Of a DNA stretch of 64,000 nt, positions 35,599 through 43,819 are shown piece after piece. The DNA lies in the NCBI GenBank assembly GCA_038147195.1, contig JAYQTB010000004.1, positions 2,170,001-2,234,000 of the forward strand. Reading direction: 5' to 3'. This stretch comes from Eutrophocola salsuginis. Lineage in GTDB: Bacteria > Pseudomonadota > Gammaproteobacteria > Pseudomonadales > Pseudohongiellaceae. Under the pieces are notes generated by a model, which was not told where the DNA came from, did no database searches, and was given only the letters and a program-made list of their open reading frames with translations. Position 1 is the first letter of the stretch; every line of letters starts with the position of its first letter. Position numbers and translations under genes: made by a program.

Positions 35599-35988
35599 TC
35601 ATTCCTTGTAGAACGTAAACTCGATTTCGATGCTGGCATTCAATGGCAAAGCACTAGCCCCTACGGAACTGCGTGCCGGTGGCGAAACATCCAGCGTGTT
35701 GAACAAGGCTTCCCAGGCGGTATTGAATTCCGCAAACCGAGAAAAGTTGGTTGCAAATACACGGGCAAATACCAAGTGCTCCCAGCCAAGGCCAAGCTCT
35801 CCCATCAACAGTTGCAGGTTATCCAGGATCTTTTCGGTCTCGGGCCCCACGCCACCTGGAACGAGTTGACCGCTATCGTTATCAAGTGCGATGAGACCGC
35901 TGCAATAATAATGGGGACCCGCCTTCACCACCTGGCTGTACTTAAACTTTGGCGGCATCAGTTTTGCGGATGACAGTGATTCAACCAT
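35599..35988 (-). CDS. RidA family protein
   Basis: A 129-residue RidA/YjgF-family protein. Typical members hydrolyse reactive 2-aminoacrylate and other enamines made by PLP enzymes. The key Arg is in SPPARSSVGASALPLNASIE, with YYCSGLIALDNDSGQLVPGG and ETEKILDNLQLLMGELGL upstream, and a final IEIEFTFYKE. It may belong to a divergent RidA subfamily without deaminase activity. It ends convergently with the empty rsmD spacer. Confidence 0.9.
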   Translation of the reverse strand: MVESLSSAKLMPPKFKYSQVVKAGPHYYCSGLIALDNDSGQLVPGGVGPETEKILDNLQLLMGELGLGWEHLVFARVFATNFSRFAEFNTAWEALFNTLDVSPPARSSVGASALPLNASIEIEFTFYKE

Positions 35989-36024
35989 CTCAGTCTCCCC
36001 TATTTTGTTAGGTGAATTGCCAGA

Positions 36025-37389
36025 TCAGAACACGAGGTTATAGAACACAATGAAGAGCACGGCAGTAACACCGTAACGCATCATGATCATCCATCCCTTG
36101 TACCAGTGATTTTCGGTAAGTATGGATAATTCTCCTCGGGAAATGCCCTGCGGCAATACCCAGCCGATGAAGACGGCGATCAGCAGTCCGGTAATCGGCA
36201 GCATGATGTTGCTGGTCAGGTAGTCGAAGAGGTCGAAGAAGGTTTTGTCCACCCCGGCGAAACCCAGCGGGTAAAATTCCGAAAATCTGTTGAGCGACAA
36301 CACGCACAGGAACCCGAGTAGCCAAATGACCAGACCGCTGACAAGCGCGGCTTTTTTCCGTGACCACTTGTCCTTGCTGGCGAGCCAGGCGACCGGCACC
36401 TCCAGCAGGGAAATGGATGAAGTGATCGCGGCAAAGGCTAGCAAGACGAAAAACAGCGTGCCAAATATGATGCCGCCAGGCATATTGCCGAAGGCCAGGG
36501 GCACCGTTTCGAAAACAAGGCCGGGGCCGCCACTGGCATCGAGTCCGTAAGAGAACACAATCGGGAAGATGGCCAGTCCCGCGAGAAGCGCGACCAGGGT
36601 GTCCGCAGAGACGATCATCGCGGCGGAATCGGAAATGGAGTCCCCCTTGTTGAGGTAAGAGCCATATGCCATCAGCGTGGTCGCGCCGACACTCACCGAA
36701 AAAAATGCCTGCCCGAAAGCATCGATGACGACGTTGACGTTGATGCGCGAGAAATCCGGAGTAAACAGGTAGGTCGCCGCTGCGGCAAACTCGCCGGCAA
36801 ACAGTGCATAAAGCACCATGCCGATCAGGATGAGGAAGAGTAGCGGCATCATGAATTTCACCGCCTTTTCCAGGCCGCCGGAAATACCGTTGGCGGAAAT
36901 GTAAATGGTGATGGCCATGAACACGCTGTGCGCCATGAGCACAGAGATCCAGTTGTTGTTGAAGCCTTTGGAAATGGCCTCCGCCGCATCGGGCGTGATG
37001 CCCTGGAACGTACCCAAGAGATTGATTACGGCATAGTAGATAGTCTCGCCACCGATCATGCTGTAGAACGATAGGATGATGCTGGTAGTGAATATACCCA
37101 TGTATCCGATGATGACCCATGCCGGACTGGCACCGGCTTCACGTGCAAGTTTCTTCATTGATTCTGTGGGGCAATCCTGGCCGCGCCGACCCAGCATAAA
37201 TTCACCGATCACCAGTGGCAGGGCTAGGAAGAATACCGCGGCAATGTATATAAATACGAAAGCGCCACCGCCGTTTTCACCCGTTGTATAGGGAAAGCGC
37301 CAGATATTGGCCAGGCCCACGGAGGAGCCGACCGCGGCCAGCACAAAGAGCCAGCGGGACGACCATTGTTCGTGCTTGGCGGAACTTTG
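36025..37389 (-). CDS. Sodium-dependent transporter (neurotransmitter:sodium symporter family)
   Basis: An approximately 454-residue membrane protein of the NSS/SNF family (LeuT fold). Family blocks are the N-terminal RWLFVLAAVGSSVGLANIWR with FPY (sodium and substrate site), then LPLVIGEFMLGRRGQ, AFFSVSVGATTLMAYGSYL and AITSSISLLEVPVAWL. About eleven membrane segments are expected, and the substrate is probably an amino acid. I place the start at ATG 37389, with AGGA 9 bases upstream; a TTG at 37431 would add 14 residues. Confidence 0.92.
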   Translation of the reverse strand, partial: QSSAKHEQWSSRWLFVLAAVGSSVGLANIWRFPYTTGENGGGAFVFIYIAAVFFLALPLVIGEFMLGRRGQDCPTESMKKLAREAGASPAWVIIGYMGIFTTSIILSFYSMIGGETIYYAVINLLGTFQGITPDAAEAISKGFNNNWISVLMAHSVFMAITIYISANGISGGLEKAVKFMMPLLFLILIGMVLYALFAGEFAAAATYLFTPDFSRINVNVVIDAFGQAFFSVSVGATTLMAYGSYLNKGDSISDSAAMIVSADTLVALLAGLAIFPIVFSYGLDASGGPGLVFETVPLAFGNMPGGIIFGTLFFVLLAFAAITSSISLLEVPVAWLASKDKWSRKKAALVSGLVIWLLGFLCVLSLNRFSEFYPLGFAGVDKTFFDLFDYLTSNIMLPITGLLIAVFIGWVLPQGISRGELSILTENHWYKGWMIMMRYGVTAVLFIVFYNLVF

Positions 37390-37505
37390 CATGCGGGACA
37401 ATCCTGAATTTCTTGATATTTTTGACAGCAATTATTCAGGCGCAACAATAACAGATTGCAACCACCGGTCTACCCCCGACCATGAATATTGTGACTGGCA
37501 TGATG

Positions 37506-37511
37506 TATAAT
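37506..37511 (+). promoter_or_regulatory. Candidate -10 box upstream of coaD
   Basis: A perfect TATAAT lies 29 bases before the coaD ATG at 37541. No convincing -35 is seen at 16-18 bases. Confidence 0.4.
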
Positions 37512-37540
37512 CGCGCCCTGACAACATTGCGAGTTATGTC

Positions 37541-38014
37541 ATGAGAACAGTCGTCTATCCAGGCACTTTCAATCCGATCACGAATGGTCACACTGATCTT
37601 GTCGAACGCGCATCACTCATTTTCGACCGAGTCATCGTGGCAGTGGGCACTAGCAAACTCAAGGCCACAGATGCCTCGCTGGAAAGACGAGTATCTGTTA
37701 CTCGGGAAGTGCTGTCGCATATCAAAAATGTCGAGGTGGTCGGCTTTGAAGGCTTGCTTACTGATTTTGTAAAAGCACAGAATGCCAACCTCATCCTGCG
37801 TGGCCTGCGCACCGTGGCCGACTTCGAGTATGAATTCCAGCTCGTTGGCATGAACAGGATCCTGGCGCCTGACATCGAAACTATTTTCCTAGCACCTGCC
37901 GAACAATATTCCTACATCTCGTCCACGCTGGTCCGAGAAATCGCCGCCTATGGTGGCGATATCTCTGAGTTCGTCTCTCCTTTGGTAGTGAAAGCCATGA
38001 AGGAATTCATCTGA
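37541..38014 (+). CDS. coaD: Phosphopantetheine adenylyltransferase
   Basis: Adenylates 4'-phosphopantetheine, the penultimate step of coenzyme A synthesis. It is 157 residues. The nucleotidyltransferase motif is in VYPGTFNPITNGHTDLVERA (T/H-x-G-H form), with the C-terminal YISSTLVREIAAYGGDISEF. Its TGA overlaps the ferredoxin ATG by one base. coaBC of the same pathway is at 58.5 kb. Confidence 0.97.
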   Translation: MRTVVYPGTFNPITNGHTDLVERASLIFDRVIVAVGTSKLKATDASLERRVSVTREVLSHIKNVEVVGFEGLLTDFVKAQNANLILRGLRTVADFEYEFQLVGMNRILAPDIETIFLAPAEQYSYISSTLVREIAAYGGDISEFVSPLVVKAMKEFI

Positions 38015-38265
38015 TGGCATTGATGATCACGGACGAGTGCATCAACTGCGATGTCTGTGAGCCCGAATGTCCCAACGACGCTATCTCGATGGGCGAACTC
38101 ATCTACGTGATCGACCCCGGCCGCTGCACCGAATGCGTGGGGCATTTTGAAAAGTCACAATGCGTGGAAGTCTGCCCGGTCGATTGCATTCCCCTGGATC
38201 CAAATCACAAGGAAACCAGCGAGGTACTGCTGGCCAAGTACCGTCGCCTGACCGGCAAGGACTGA
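38014..38265 (+). CDS. yfhL: YfhL family 4Fe-4S dicluster ferredoxin
   Basis: An 83-residue ferredoxin with two [4Fe-4S] motifs: CINCDVCEPECPNDAISMG near residues 9-27 and a second set split by an insertion, CTECVGHFEKSQCVEVCPVD near 38-57, typical of the Allochromatium/YfhL type with low potentials. Translationally coupled to coaD, the Pseudomonas order. The electron partner is unknown. Confidence 0.94.
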   Translation: MALMITDECINCDVCEPECPNDAISMGELIYVIDPGRCTECVGHFEKSQCVEVCPVDCIPLDPNHKETSEVLLAKYRRLTGKD

Positions 38266-38277
38266 TACCCCGACTGT

Positions 38278-38997
38278 TTACCTACCGAACGACGGATCGC
38301 AGTCGTAGGGATAGACGTGTTCGCCCGGCACTTTTTGCCAGGCCATGTAGCGTGCCGCTCTACCCTCGAACACGGCCGGGTCGTCATACACCTGGATAAG
38401 CCACAACGTGTTGCCGTCGTCACTCATTCGGAAACGCTCGACCATGTGGATATCTTCGCTGTGGTTGAAGCCGTTGTTCATAAATGTGCCTTCCGACAGG
38501 TGCGTGGTATCGACCACCAGCTCGTTGCCTTCCCAGTGCCCGATGGAATGCCCGTTCTTAGAATGGGGGTACTCGGGGCCAGGATGGTCACGGCCGTCCA
38601 TAAAGATAATGCGTACCATGTCGAAGTATTCCATCTGGAACACTATCATGTCCCTGCCCTGATGGATCTCCATGGGAAACGGGGCCTGCATGTAAAAGGC
38701 GCTTGAGGGTGGCATGCAGCTGTAGCCAACGCTGAACTCTACGCTGAAATCATAGTTGCGTATTTCTTCAAGCGCCCGCTCCGACAGTTTCAGGCCGCTA
38801 TAATCACCCTCGGCGAGTTCACCACCACCGGCATCGTTAATGAAAACTGCGTCTGCCGGAATTTTCGCGAACAGCTCTTTACCCGAGGGCTCCCGCTCAA
38901 AGCGCACCGTCCAGAAGCCGGTGATATCGGGTGCGTCCGCCGCCCATATCAGGGCCGGCCACAAGAGGAAAAAAAACAGAAGGCTGGATTTTTTCAT
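38278..38997 (-). CDS. Exported protein of unknown function paired with DUF6152
   Basis: A 239-residue protein with signal peptide (MKKSSLLFFFLLWPALIWAA). The mature part begins DITGFWTVRFE and has the repeated family theme of GHWEGNELVVDTTHLSEGTF, then HMVERFRMSDDGNTLWLIQV and a WQKVPGE tail. Such 'solvent-exposed WEG' proteins occur as large paralogous sets in some gammaproteobacteria and acidobacteria, usually next to a DUF6152 gene, as here; the link is recalled, not searched. Function unknown. It ends 12 bases from the convergent ferredoxin. Confidence 0.8.
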   Translation of the reverse strand: MKKSSLLFFFLLWPALIWAADAPDITGFWTVRFEREPSGKELFAKIPADAVFINDAGGGELAEGDYSGLKLSERALEEIRNYDFSVEFSVGYSCMPPSSAFYMQAPFPMEIHQGRDMIVFQMEYFDMVRIIFMDGRDHPGPEYPHSKNGHSIGHWEGNELVVDTTHLSEGTFMNNGFNHSEDIHMVERFRMSDDGNTLWLIQVYDDPAVFEGRAARYMAWQKVPGEHVYPYDCDPSFGR

Positions 38998-39012
38998 GGT
39001 TGGTTATCGCGC

Positions 39013-39408
39013 TCAGTCCTGGTCGAGGTTGATGCTACGCTGTGTCGCGAGCACCGTGCCATCCGCGAAGGTAACACTGCGAATGCGCAAATATTGTTCT
39101 TCTGCGCGTGCCGGCCAGCCGGTCACGGTAATTTCATCACCGGCTTCTAGGGATGTCTTGGTCCAGCCACGACGGCGCAGCAGGCTGGGCGAGTTGGTCT
39201 CAGCGCGCCAAGCCTCGGCATCACCGTCTTCATTAATGACCGTGAATTCAAGAACCCCGTGGGGATTGGCGAAGCGGAAGCTGCTGACGACCCCGCTCAC
39301 GATGACTTCTCCCTCGGGCACGAAATGCACGGCGAAGGAGTGGTGAGCCTGAGCCGCCAGTGGCGCCAGCGTCACCACGGCAACGATACTTTTTAGGATG
39401 GTTTTCAT
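39013..39408 (-). CDS. DUF6152 family exported protein
   Basis: A 131-residue periplasmic protein: signal peptide up to LAAQA, then the diagnostic HHSFAVHFVPEGEVIVSGVV with SSFRFANPHGVLEFTV. The fold is probably a small OB-like barrel, judging from VSGVV...DEITVTGWPAR. Function unknown. It lies 15 bases upstream of the companion gene, so the two are likely co-transcribed. Confidence 0.83.
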   Translation of the reverse strand: MKTILKSIVAVVTLAPLAAQAHHSFAVHFVPEGEVIVSGVVSSFRFANPHGVLEFTVINEDGDAEAWRAETNSPSLLRRRGWTKTSLEAGDEITVTGWPARAEEQYLRIRSVTFADGTVLATQRSINLDQD

Positions 39409-39488
39409 GGCTCCCCCCGGGTGCCTTTAGTCTTGAAAAAAGGCTATCTAAAACAAGCTTTTTCAGCAAGCCACAACTCGCTAAAGCC

Positions 39489-40304
39489 TTAGCGCTGGCA
39501 CTTGCCGCAGTAGACTGTGGAACGCTGTCCAAGCCGGATCTCTTTCAATGGGCTGCCGCAGCTCATGCAGGGTTCATCACCCCTGCCGTACACGGCCAGC
39601 GACTGCCTGAAATATCCCGGCTCACCGTCACTGCCGATAAAATCGCGCAAGGTGGTGCCACCGACCTCGATAGCTTGCGCCAGGATTTCCTTGATGGCGG
39701 CAACCAGCAGTGCGTATTTCTCGGCGGAAATCTTGCCCGCCGCTTTGGCCGGGCGGATGCCGGCACGGAACAATGCCTCGTTGGCGTAGATATTGCCGAC
39801 CCCCACCACGATGTGGCTGTCCATGATGAAGGTTTTAACCGGCGCCTTGCGATTACGTGACAAACCGAATAGATAGTCGCTGCTGAAATCACCTGCCAGT
39901 GGCTCAGGACCCAGGTCGCACAGCAGAGGATGCGCGACGACATCACCGGTAATCCAGTGCATGCTGCCGAACTTGCGCGGGTCGTGGTAGCGCAGGATGC
40001 TGCCATCGGCAAACGTGATGTCCACGTGATCGTGCTTGCGCAGCACCTGGTCCTTGCGGACGATGCGCAGGCTGCCGGACATGCCGAGGTGAATCATCAG
40101 CGTGCCTGTATCGGTTTCAACCAGCAGGTACTTAGCGCGACGGTTCACCGCGCGCACCGTTTTGTTCTTCATGTATGCCGGCAGTCGCGATGGAATGGGC
40201 CAGCGCAGTTTGCGCTCACGAAGGGTGACGTTTATCACCTGCTTACCGAGGATATGGGGAGCGATGCCTCGTCTCGTGGTTTCGACTTCGGGTAATTCTG
40301 GCAT
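39489..40304 (-). CDS. mutM: Formamidopyrimidine-DNA glycosylase
   Basis: Removes 8-oxoguanine and formamidopyrimidines and nicks the abasic site. It is 271 residues. The catalytic Pro is in MPELPEVETTRRGIAPHI, with HLGMSGSLRIV, VGVGNIYANEALFRAGI and the C-terminal zinc finger CMSCGSPLKEIRLGQRST with CGKC. Divergent from hyuA; the TATAAT at 40318-40323 sits between the two starts. Confidence 0.97.
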   Translation of the reverse strand: MPELPEVETTRRGIAPHILGKQVINVTLRERKLRWPIPSRLPAYMKNKTVRAVNRRAKYLLVETDTGTLMIHLGMSGSLRIVRKDQVLRKHDHVDITFADGSILRYHDPRKFGSMHWITGDVVAHPLLCDLGPEPLAGDFSSDYLFGLSRNRKAPVKTFIMDSHIVVGVGNIYANEALFRAGIRPAKAAGKISAEKYALLVAAIKEILAQAIEVGGTTLRDFIGSDGEPGYFRQSLAVYGRGDEPCMSCGSPLKEIRLGQRSTVYCGKCQR

Positions 40305-40353
40305 GACGCTTTCCAGTTATAATGCGCACTTTGCAGCAGGTCTGGAGCAGCAC

Positions 40354-42354
40354 ATGATTCTCGGTGTGGATACGGGTGGTACGTTCACCGACTTCGTGCT
40401 GCTGGTTCCCCCCATCAGGGCCGCCGGCCAGGCCACGCTCAGGACACACAAGGTCCTGTCCACACCCTATGCACCGGACCGCGCCATTCTACAGGGCATC
40501 AACGAAATGGGTCTAGCTGACGCCGTTAGTGCCGGCCAACTCAGGATCATTCACGGCAGCACCGTGGCCACCAATGCGGCACTGGAAGGAAAGGGTGTAC
40601 GTACCGCCTTCATCACGAACACGGGGTTTCGGGATCTGTTAACTATTGGTCGGCAGACAAGGCCCGCACTTTACCGGCTTGAATCGCCGCCCATCACACC
40701 GCCCGTTCCTCGCGAGCTGTGCCTGGAAGCCGATGGGCGTATCGACAGCACTGGTGCCGAACTTGCCCCGCTCGATGTGAACAACCTTGAGGCGCTGGCG
40801 AATACATTGAATTCATTACGCCCGGATGCGGTGGCGATCTCGCTGTTGTTTTCCTTCCTGGCACCGGGACACGAAGAAACCCTGGCGCGTTACCTTGCCG
40901 AACATCTCGACTATTCACCTTTCATTACATGGTCAAGCGAGGTGCTGCCGGAATACCGGGAATACGAACGTGGCATTGCCACCTGGCTCAACGCTTCGCT
41001 GGGACCCCTGGTACACGACTACCTGTTAAGGCTGCAGGCAGGTACACGACCCTGTTCGCTGTCCGTGATGCAATCATCCGGCGGCACCATCGATGCTGAA
41101 CTGGCCTCGCGAAAATCCGTGAATCTGCTGTTGTCCGGCCCGGCCGGTGGGCTCGCCGCTGCCGCCTTCCTGGCCGAACTCACCGGCCAGCACAAGCTCA
41201 TGACTTTCGACATGGGTGGTACTTCGACCGACGTGGCACTTATTGATGGCGTCATCGGGTTGACAGCGGAAGGTCGGATCGGTGACTACCCGGTGGCCGT
41301 GCCCATGGTGGATATGCACACCATTGGTGCTGGCGGGGGGTCCATCGCCCAGGTTGGTGCAGGTAACCTGCTGCAGGTAGGTCCGCAGTCCGCCGGCGCC
41401 AGCCCGGGCCCGGCCTGCTATGGCCTTGGCGGTACGCACGCCACGGTGACCGACGCTAACCTCGTCCTCGGCAGGTTACAGCAAGACGCCTTCCTCGGCG
41501 GCAGCATGCGCCTCGACGAGTCCGCCGCCAGGGCCGCGCTGATGCCGATTGCCGACGCGCTGGACCTTTCCGCTGAGGCGGCGGCTGAAGGTATTATCAG
41601 GGTGGCTAATGAACACATGGCACGGGCCTTGCGCGTCATTTCCGTGGCGCGGGGCCATGACCCGGCTACCTTCCGGCTGTGCTGCTTTGGTGGCGCCGGA
41701 GGCCTCCATATCTGTGCCCTGGCCGATGCAATGGGCATGAAAGAGGCGCTTGTGCCCGTGCATAGTGGCGTTCTGTCCGCCATGGGCATGTTCCTGGCCC
41801 CGGTCGAACGCCAGTTGTCCCGCACGCGCCAGTGCCTATTGTCGACCCTGAATATCGCGGCGACAGAATCCCTGTTCGAGGAAATGGAGGCCGAGGGCTG
41901 GCGGCAATTGGAAGCCGAAGGAGTTGCCGCTAGAAATATCGTGACGGAACGTAGTGCCGACTTGCGATATGCCGGCCAGTCGGCAAGCCTGAACATCAGC
42001 TGGAGCACACCGGCGGAAACCGCCGAGCGCTTCCATGACAGACATGAATTACGTTATGGCCACCGGTTGCCCGCCGATGTTGAACTGGTAAACCTGCGCA
42101 CACGTATAAAGGAGCAGAAGCCGCCCCCGTCACTGGCAATTGTTGGTGCAGGCAGTGCTTGCTGCAGCGCACACAAGACCATTTACGGAATCGAAGACCC
42201 GGTTGCCGTTATTGAACGGGGCTCCCTTGGTGATGGCGACAAACTCGCGGGCCCGGCCCTGATCATCGAAACCAGTGCCACCACCTGGCTGGCGCCTGGC
42301 TGGCTGGCGGTATGTGACCCCTGGGGCAACCTCATGATGCAGAAATTGGGGTAG
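40354..42354 (+). CDS. Hydantoinase A / 5-oxoprolinase family protein (HyuA-like)
   Basis: A 666-residue ATP-dependent hydantoinase/oxoprolinase alpha-type subunit. The actin-like ATPase loop is ILGVDTGGTFTDFVLLV, followed by IHGSTVATNAALEGKG, LLSGPAGGLAAAAFLAELTG, TFDMGGTSTDVALIDG and GAGGGSIAQV. These enzymes open hydantoin or oxoproline rings, normally with a HyuB partner. No hyuB is adjacent, and the next gene starts an unrelated cluster. I use ATG 40354 because a TATAAT lies just upstream; an in-frame ATG at 40303 overlaps mutM. Confidence 0.9.
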   Translation: MILGVDTGGTFTDFVLLVPPIRAAGQATLRTHKVLSTPYAPDRAILQGINEMGLADAVSAGQLRIIHGSTVATNAALEGKGVRTAFITNTGFRDLLTIGRQTRPALYRLESPPITPPVPRELCLEADGRIDSTGAELAPLDVNNLEALANTLNSLRPDAVAISLLFSFLAPGHEETLARYLAEHLDYSPFITWSSEVLPEYREYERGIATWLNASLGPLVHDYLLRLQAGTRPCSLSVMQSSGGTIDAELASRKSVNLLLSGPAGGLAAAAFLAELTGQHKLMTFDMGGTSTDVALIDGVIGLTAEGRIGDYPVAVPMVDMHTIGAGGGSIAQVGAGNLLQVGPQSAGASPGPACYGLGGTHATVTDANLVLGRLQQDAFLGGSMRLDESAARAALMPIADALDLSAEAAAEGIIRVANEHMARALRVISVARGHDPATFRLCCFGGAGGLHICALADAMGMKEALVPVHSGVLSAMGMFLAPVERQLSRTRQCLLSTLNIAATESLFEEMEAEGWRQLEAEGVAARNIVTERSADLRYAGQSASLNISWSTPAETAERFHDRHELRYGHRLPADVELVNLRTRIKEQKPPPSLAIVGAGSACCSAHKTIYGIEDPVAVIERGSLGDGDKLAGPALIIETSATTWLAPGWLAVCDPWGNLMMQKLG

Positions 42355-42638
42355 CGCCAGTCAACCGTTAGGTACGTGCCCCGTTAATAGTCGGGAGTAT
42401 CCCCTGCTATTTTCGGGTCACTGGCCGGTCTGGTTAGCAGGCCGGTCAGACAGCGGTGATTCAGTACGGATTCAGCATGGAAATGCCAGAATTACGGTGT
42501 AAATAGCATCGTGAAATATTTCCTAAAACGGTTGACCTGATAGCGTCTAAGGCGGAGGATAGTTGGTCCTAATCCCGTTCCTGACCCGCAATTTCGGGCC
42601 TTTTCAGCCAACCCGAAGGAGGTAAGGAGTTAATAGCA
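42355..42638 (+). promoter_or_regulatory. Leader region of the envelope cluster, with strong ribosome-binding site
   Basis: This 284-bp gap before the Ser-rich lipoprotein gene contains no gene. GGCCGG repeats (near 42432-42450) can pair, and TTGACC at 42531-42536 is a fair -35 without a good -10 at the right distance. Purine-rich AAGGAGGTAAGGAG at 42616-42629 ends 9 bases before the ATG, one of the strongest ribosome-binding sites in the window. Confidence 0.5.
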
Positions 42639-43793
42639 ATGTCGTTGAAGATGACTTTTAGTAAGTCGCAAAAATCCAGTTTAACTAACCGGCCCACGAT
42701 AACCCAAGGTTCGCTCATCACACGACAGGGCTCAGGCCCCTTGCGCACCATTTTGGTGTTTGGGATGTCGGCAGCCGTTCTGGTGGGATGCCAGACGTCA
42801 TCCAGCTCCTCGTCTTCGAGCAGCATGCCCAGCATGCCGAGCCCTTCCAGTTCATCCAGCTCACCTAGCGCTTCGAGCATGCCCAGTACCTCTTCATCAA
42901 GCATGCCCAGTTCCTCGCCCAGCACGCCTAGCTCATCGTCTTCCAGTTCGGCGAGATCACCCAGTTTACCGACGGCAAGCTCCAGCAGCTCTTCAAGCTC
43001 CAGCAGTTCTGCCACTCAGTCGCAGCAGGGACAGCAATCGAGCCAGCAGGGTGGTCAGCAATCCGGGCAGACAGCCTCCACCTCTGGCGGCTTCAAGTCT
43101 TCCTCAAAGTCCGGCACCGACGGCCAGAGCAGCGGTAACAACGGTTTCGAGAATGGCGGTAATCCCAGCATGGATGGCAGCACCGCACAAAATGGCAGCC
43201 AGGCTGGCGGGCAGAACAACGGAGGCTTCGAGACTGCAGACAACAGCGGCGGCGGGCAGGAAAATGGCAGCTTCGAAGGCTCACAGACTGCGGGCCAAGG
43301 CAATGGCTCTGGTGACGACCCATTTGCCGACTTGTCGGACGGTCGCGGCCAGGTCATGACCGCCTCGGAAAGGCGGGCGGCACTGGATGCGCGCCTGGAT
43401 GAAGGTTTTGCCGAATTCGACGGCATGATCCTGGGTGAACGCGAGCGCGTGCAAGCCCAGGCCGATGATGCCGGCAGCGGCGTCATGTCTGGCGGCGGCA
43501 GTGGTTCGGGCAACGGCGGAGAAGTCGGGCAGCCAGGCGGCCCGCTGATTATTGCATCAGGCCCACAGACCCGGGGTGGCGGTATTGTCGTACCTCCGAC
43601 AGCCACAGGTCGCCAGGGTGATTTCGAAAATACACAGGAAGAAACCTACCCTGTTCCGGAAGACATTCCGCCGGGCGCCAACGACGACGTGGTGGCACGC
43701 CAGTTGCGCGAAGCCGCCATGCGCGAGCCCGATCCAGAACTACGGGAAAAACTGTGGGATGAATACCGTGCCTATACAGGGATCGGCCAATAA
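42639..43793 (+). CDS. Ser/Pro/Met-rich then Gly/Gln-rich lipoprotein, first gene of the envelope cluster
   Basis: A 384-residue predicted lipoprotein: long charged N-terminus, hydrophobic ILVFGMSAAVLVGC with lipobox VLVGC (Cys near residue 51). Then come about 75 residues made almost only of Ser with Met-Pro and Pro-Ser interruptions (about 53-125), a Gln/Gly stretch (SQQGQQSSQQGGQQSG), Gly/Asn-rich repeats with NGGFE/NGSFE units, and a more ordered C-terminal 120 residues. The Ser run looks like a long flexible tether that could cross the periplasm or cell wall. The C-terminus ends LREAAMREPDPELREKLWDE. No family recognised. The gene stands first in a same-strand block. Confidence 0.82.
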   Translation: MSLKMTFSKSQKSSLTNRPTITQGSLITRQGSGPLRTILVFGMSAAVLVGCQTSSSSSSSSSMPSMPSPSSSSSSPSASSMPSTSSSSMPSSSPSTPSSSSSSSARSPSLPTASSSSSSSSSSSATQSQQGQQSSQQGGQQSGQTASTSGGFKSSSKSGTDGQSSGNNGFENGGNPSMDGSTAQNGSQAGGQNNGGFETADNSGGGQENGSFEGSQTAGQGNGSGDDPFADLSDGRGQVMTASERRAALDARLDEGFAEFDGMILGERERVQAQADDAGSGVMSGGGSGSGNGGEVGQPGGPLIIASGPQTRGGGIVVPPTATGRQGDFENTQEETYPVPEDIPPGANDDVVARQLREAAMREPDPELREKLWDEYRAYTGIGQ

Positions 43794-43819
43794 GGCAATG
43801 AATTGAAAGGCAACTGAAC

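Noticed and set aside
35322..35618. Plus-strand 98-codon frame after rsmD
   Set aside because: No signal, family or ribosome-binding site, and it overlaps the convergent RidA gene. Kept only as part of an unassigned gap.
36038..37120. Minus-strand 360-codon His/Arg-rich frame
   Set aside because: It is an alternate-frame shadow of the sodium symporter; the composition (many His, Arg, Gln) is typical of out-of-frame translation.
42569..43015. Minus-strand Glu/Leu-rich frame of 148 codons opposite the Ser-rich lipoprotein
   Set aside because: It is the antisense shadow of the Ser/Met/Pro codons (reverse complements give Leu, Glu, Gly and His repeats). It has no ribosome-binding site or family, and the plus-strand gene has a lipobox and strong ribosome-binding site.
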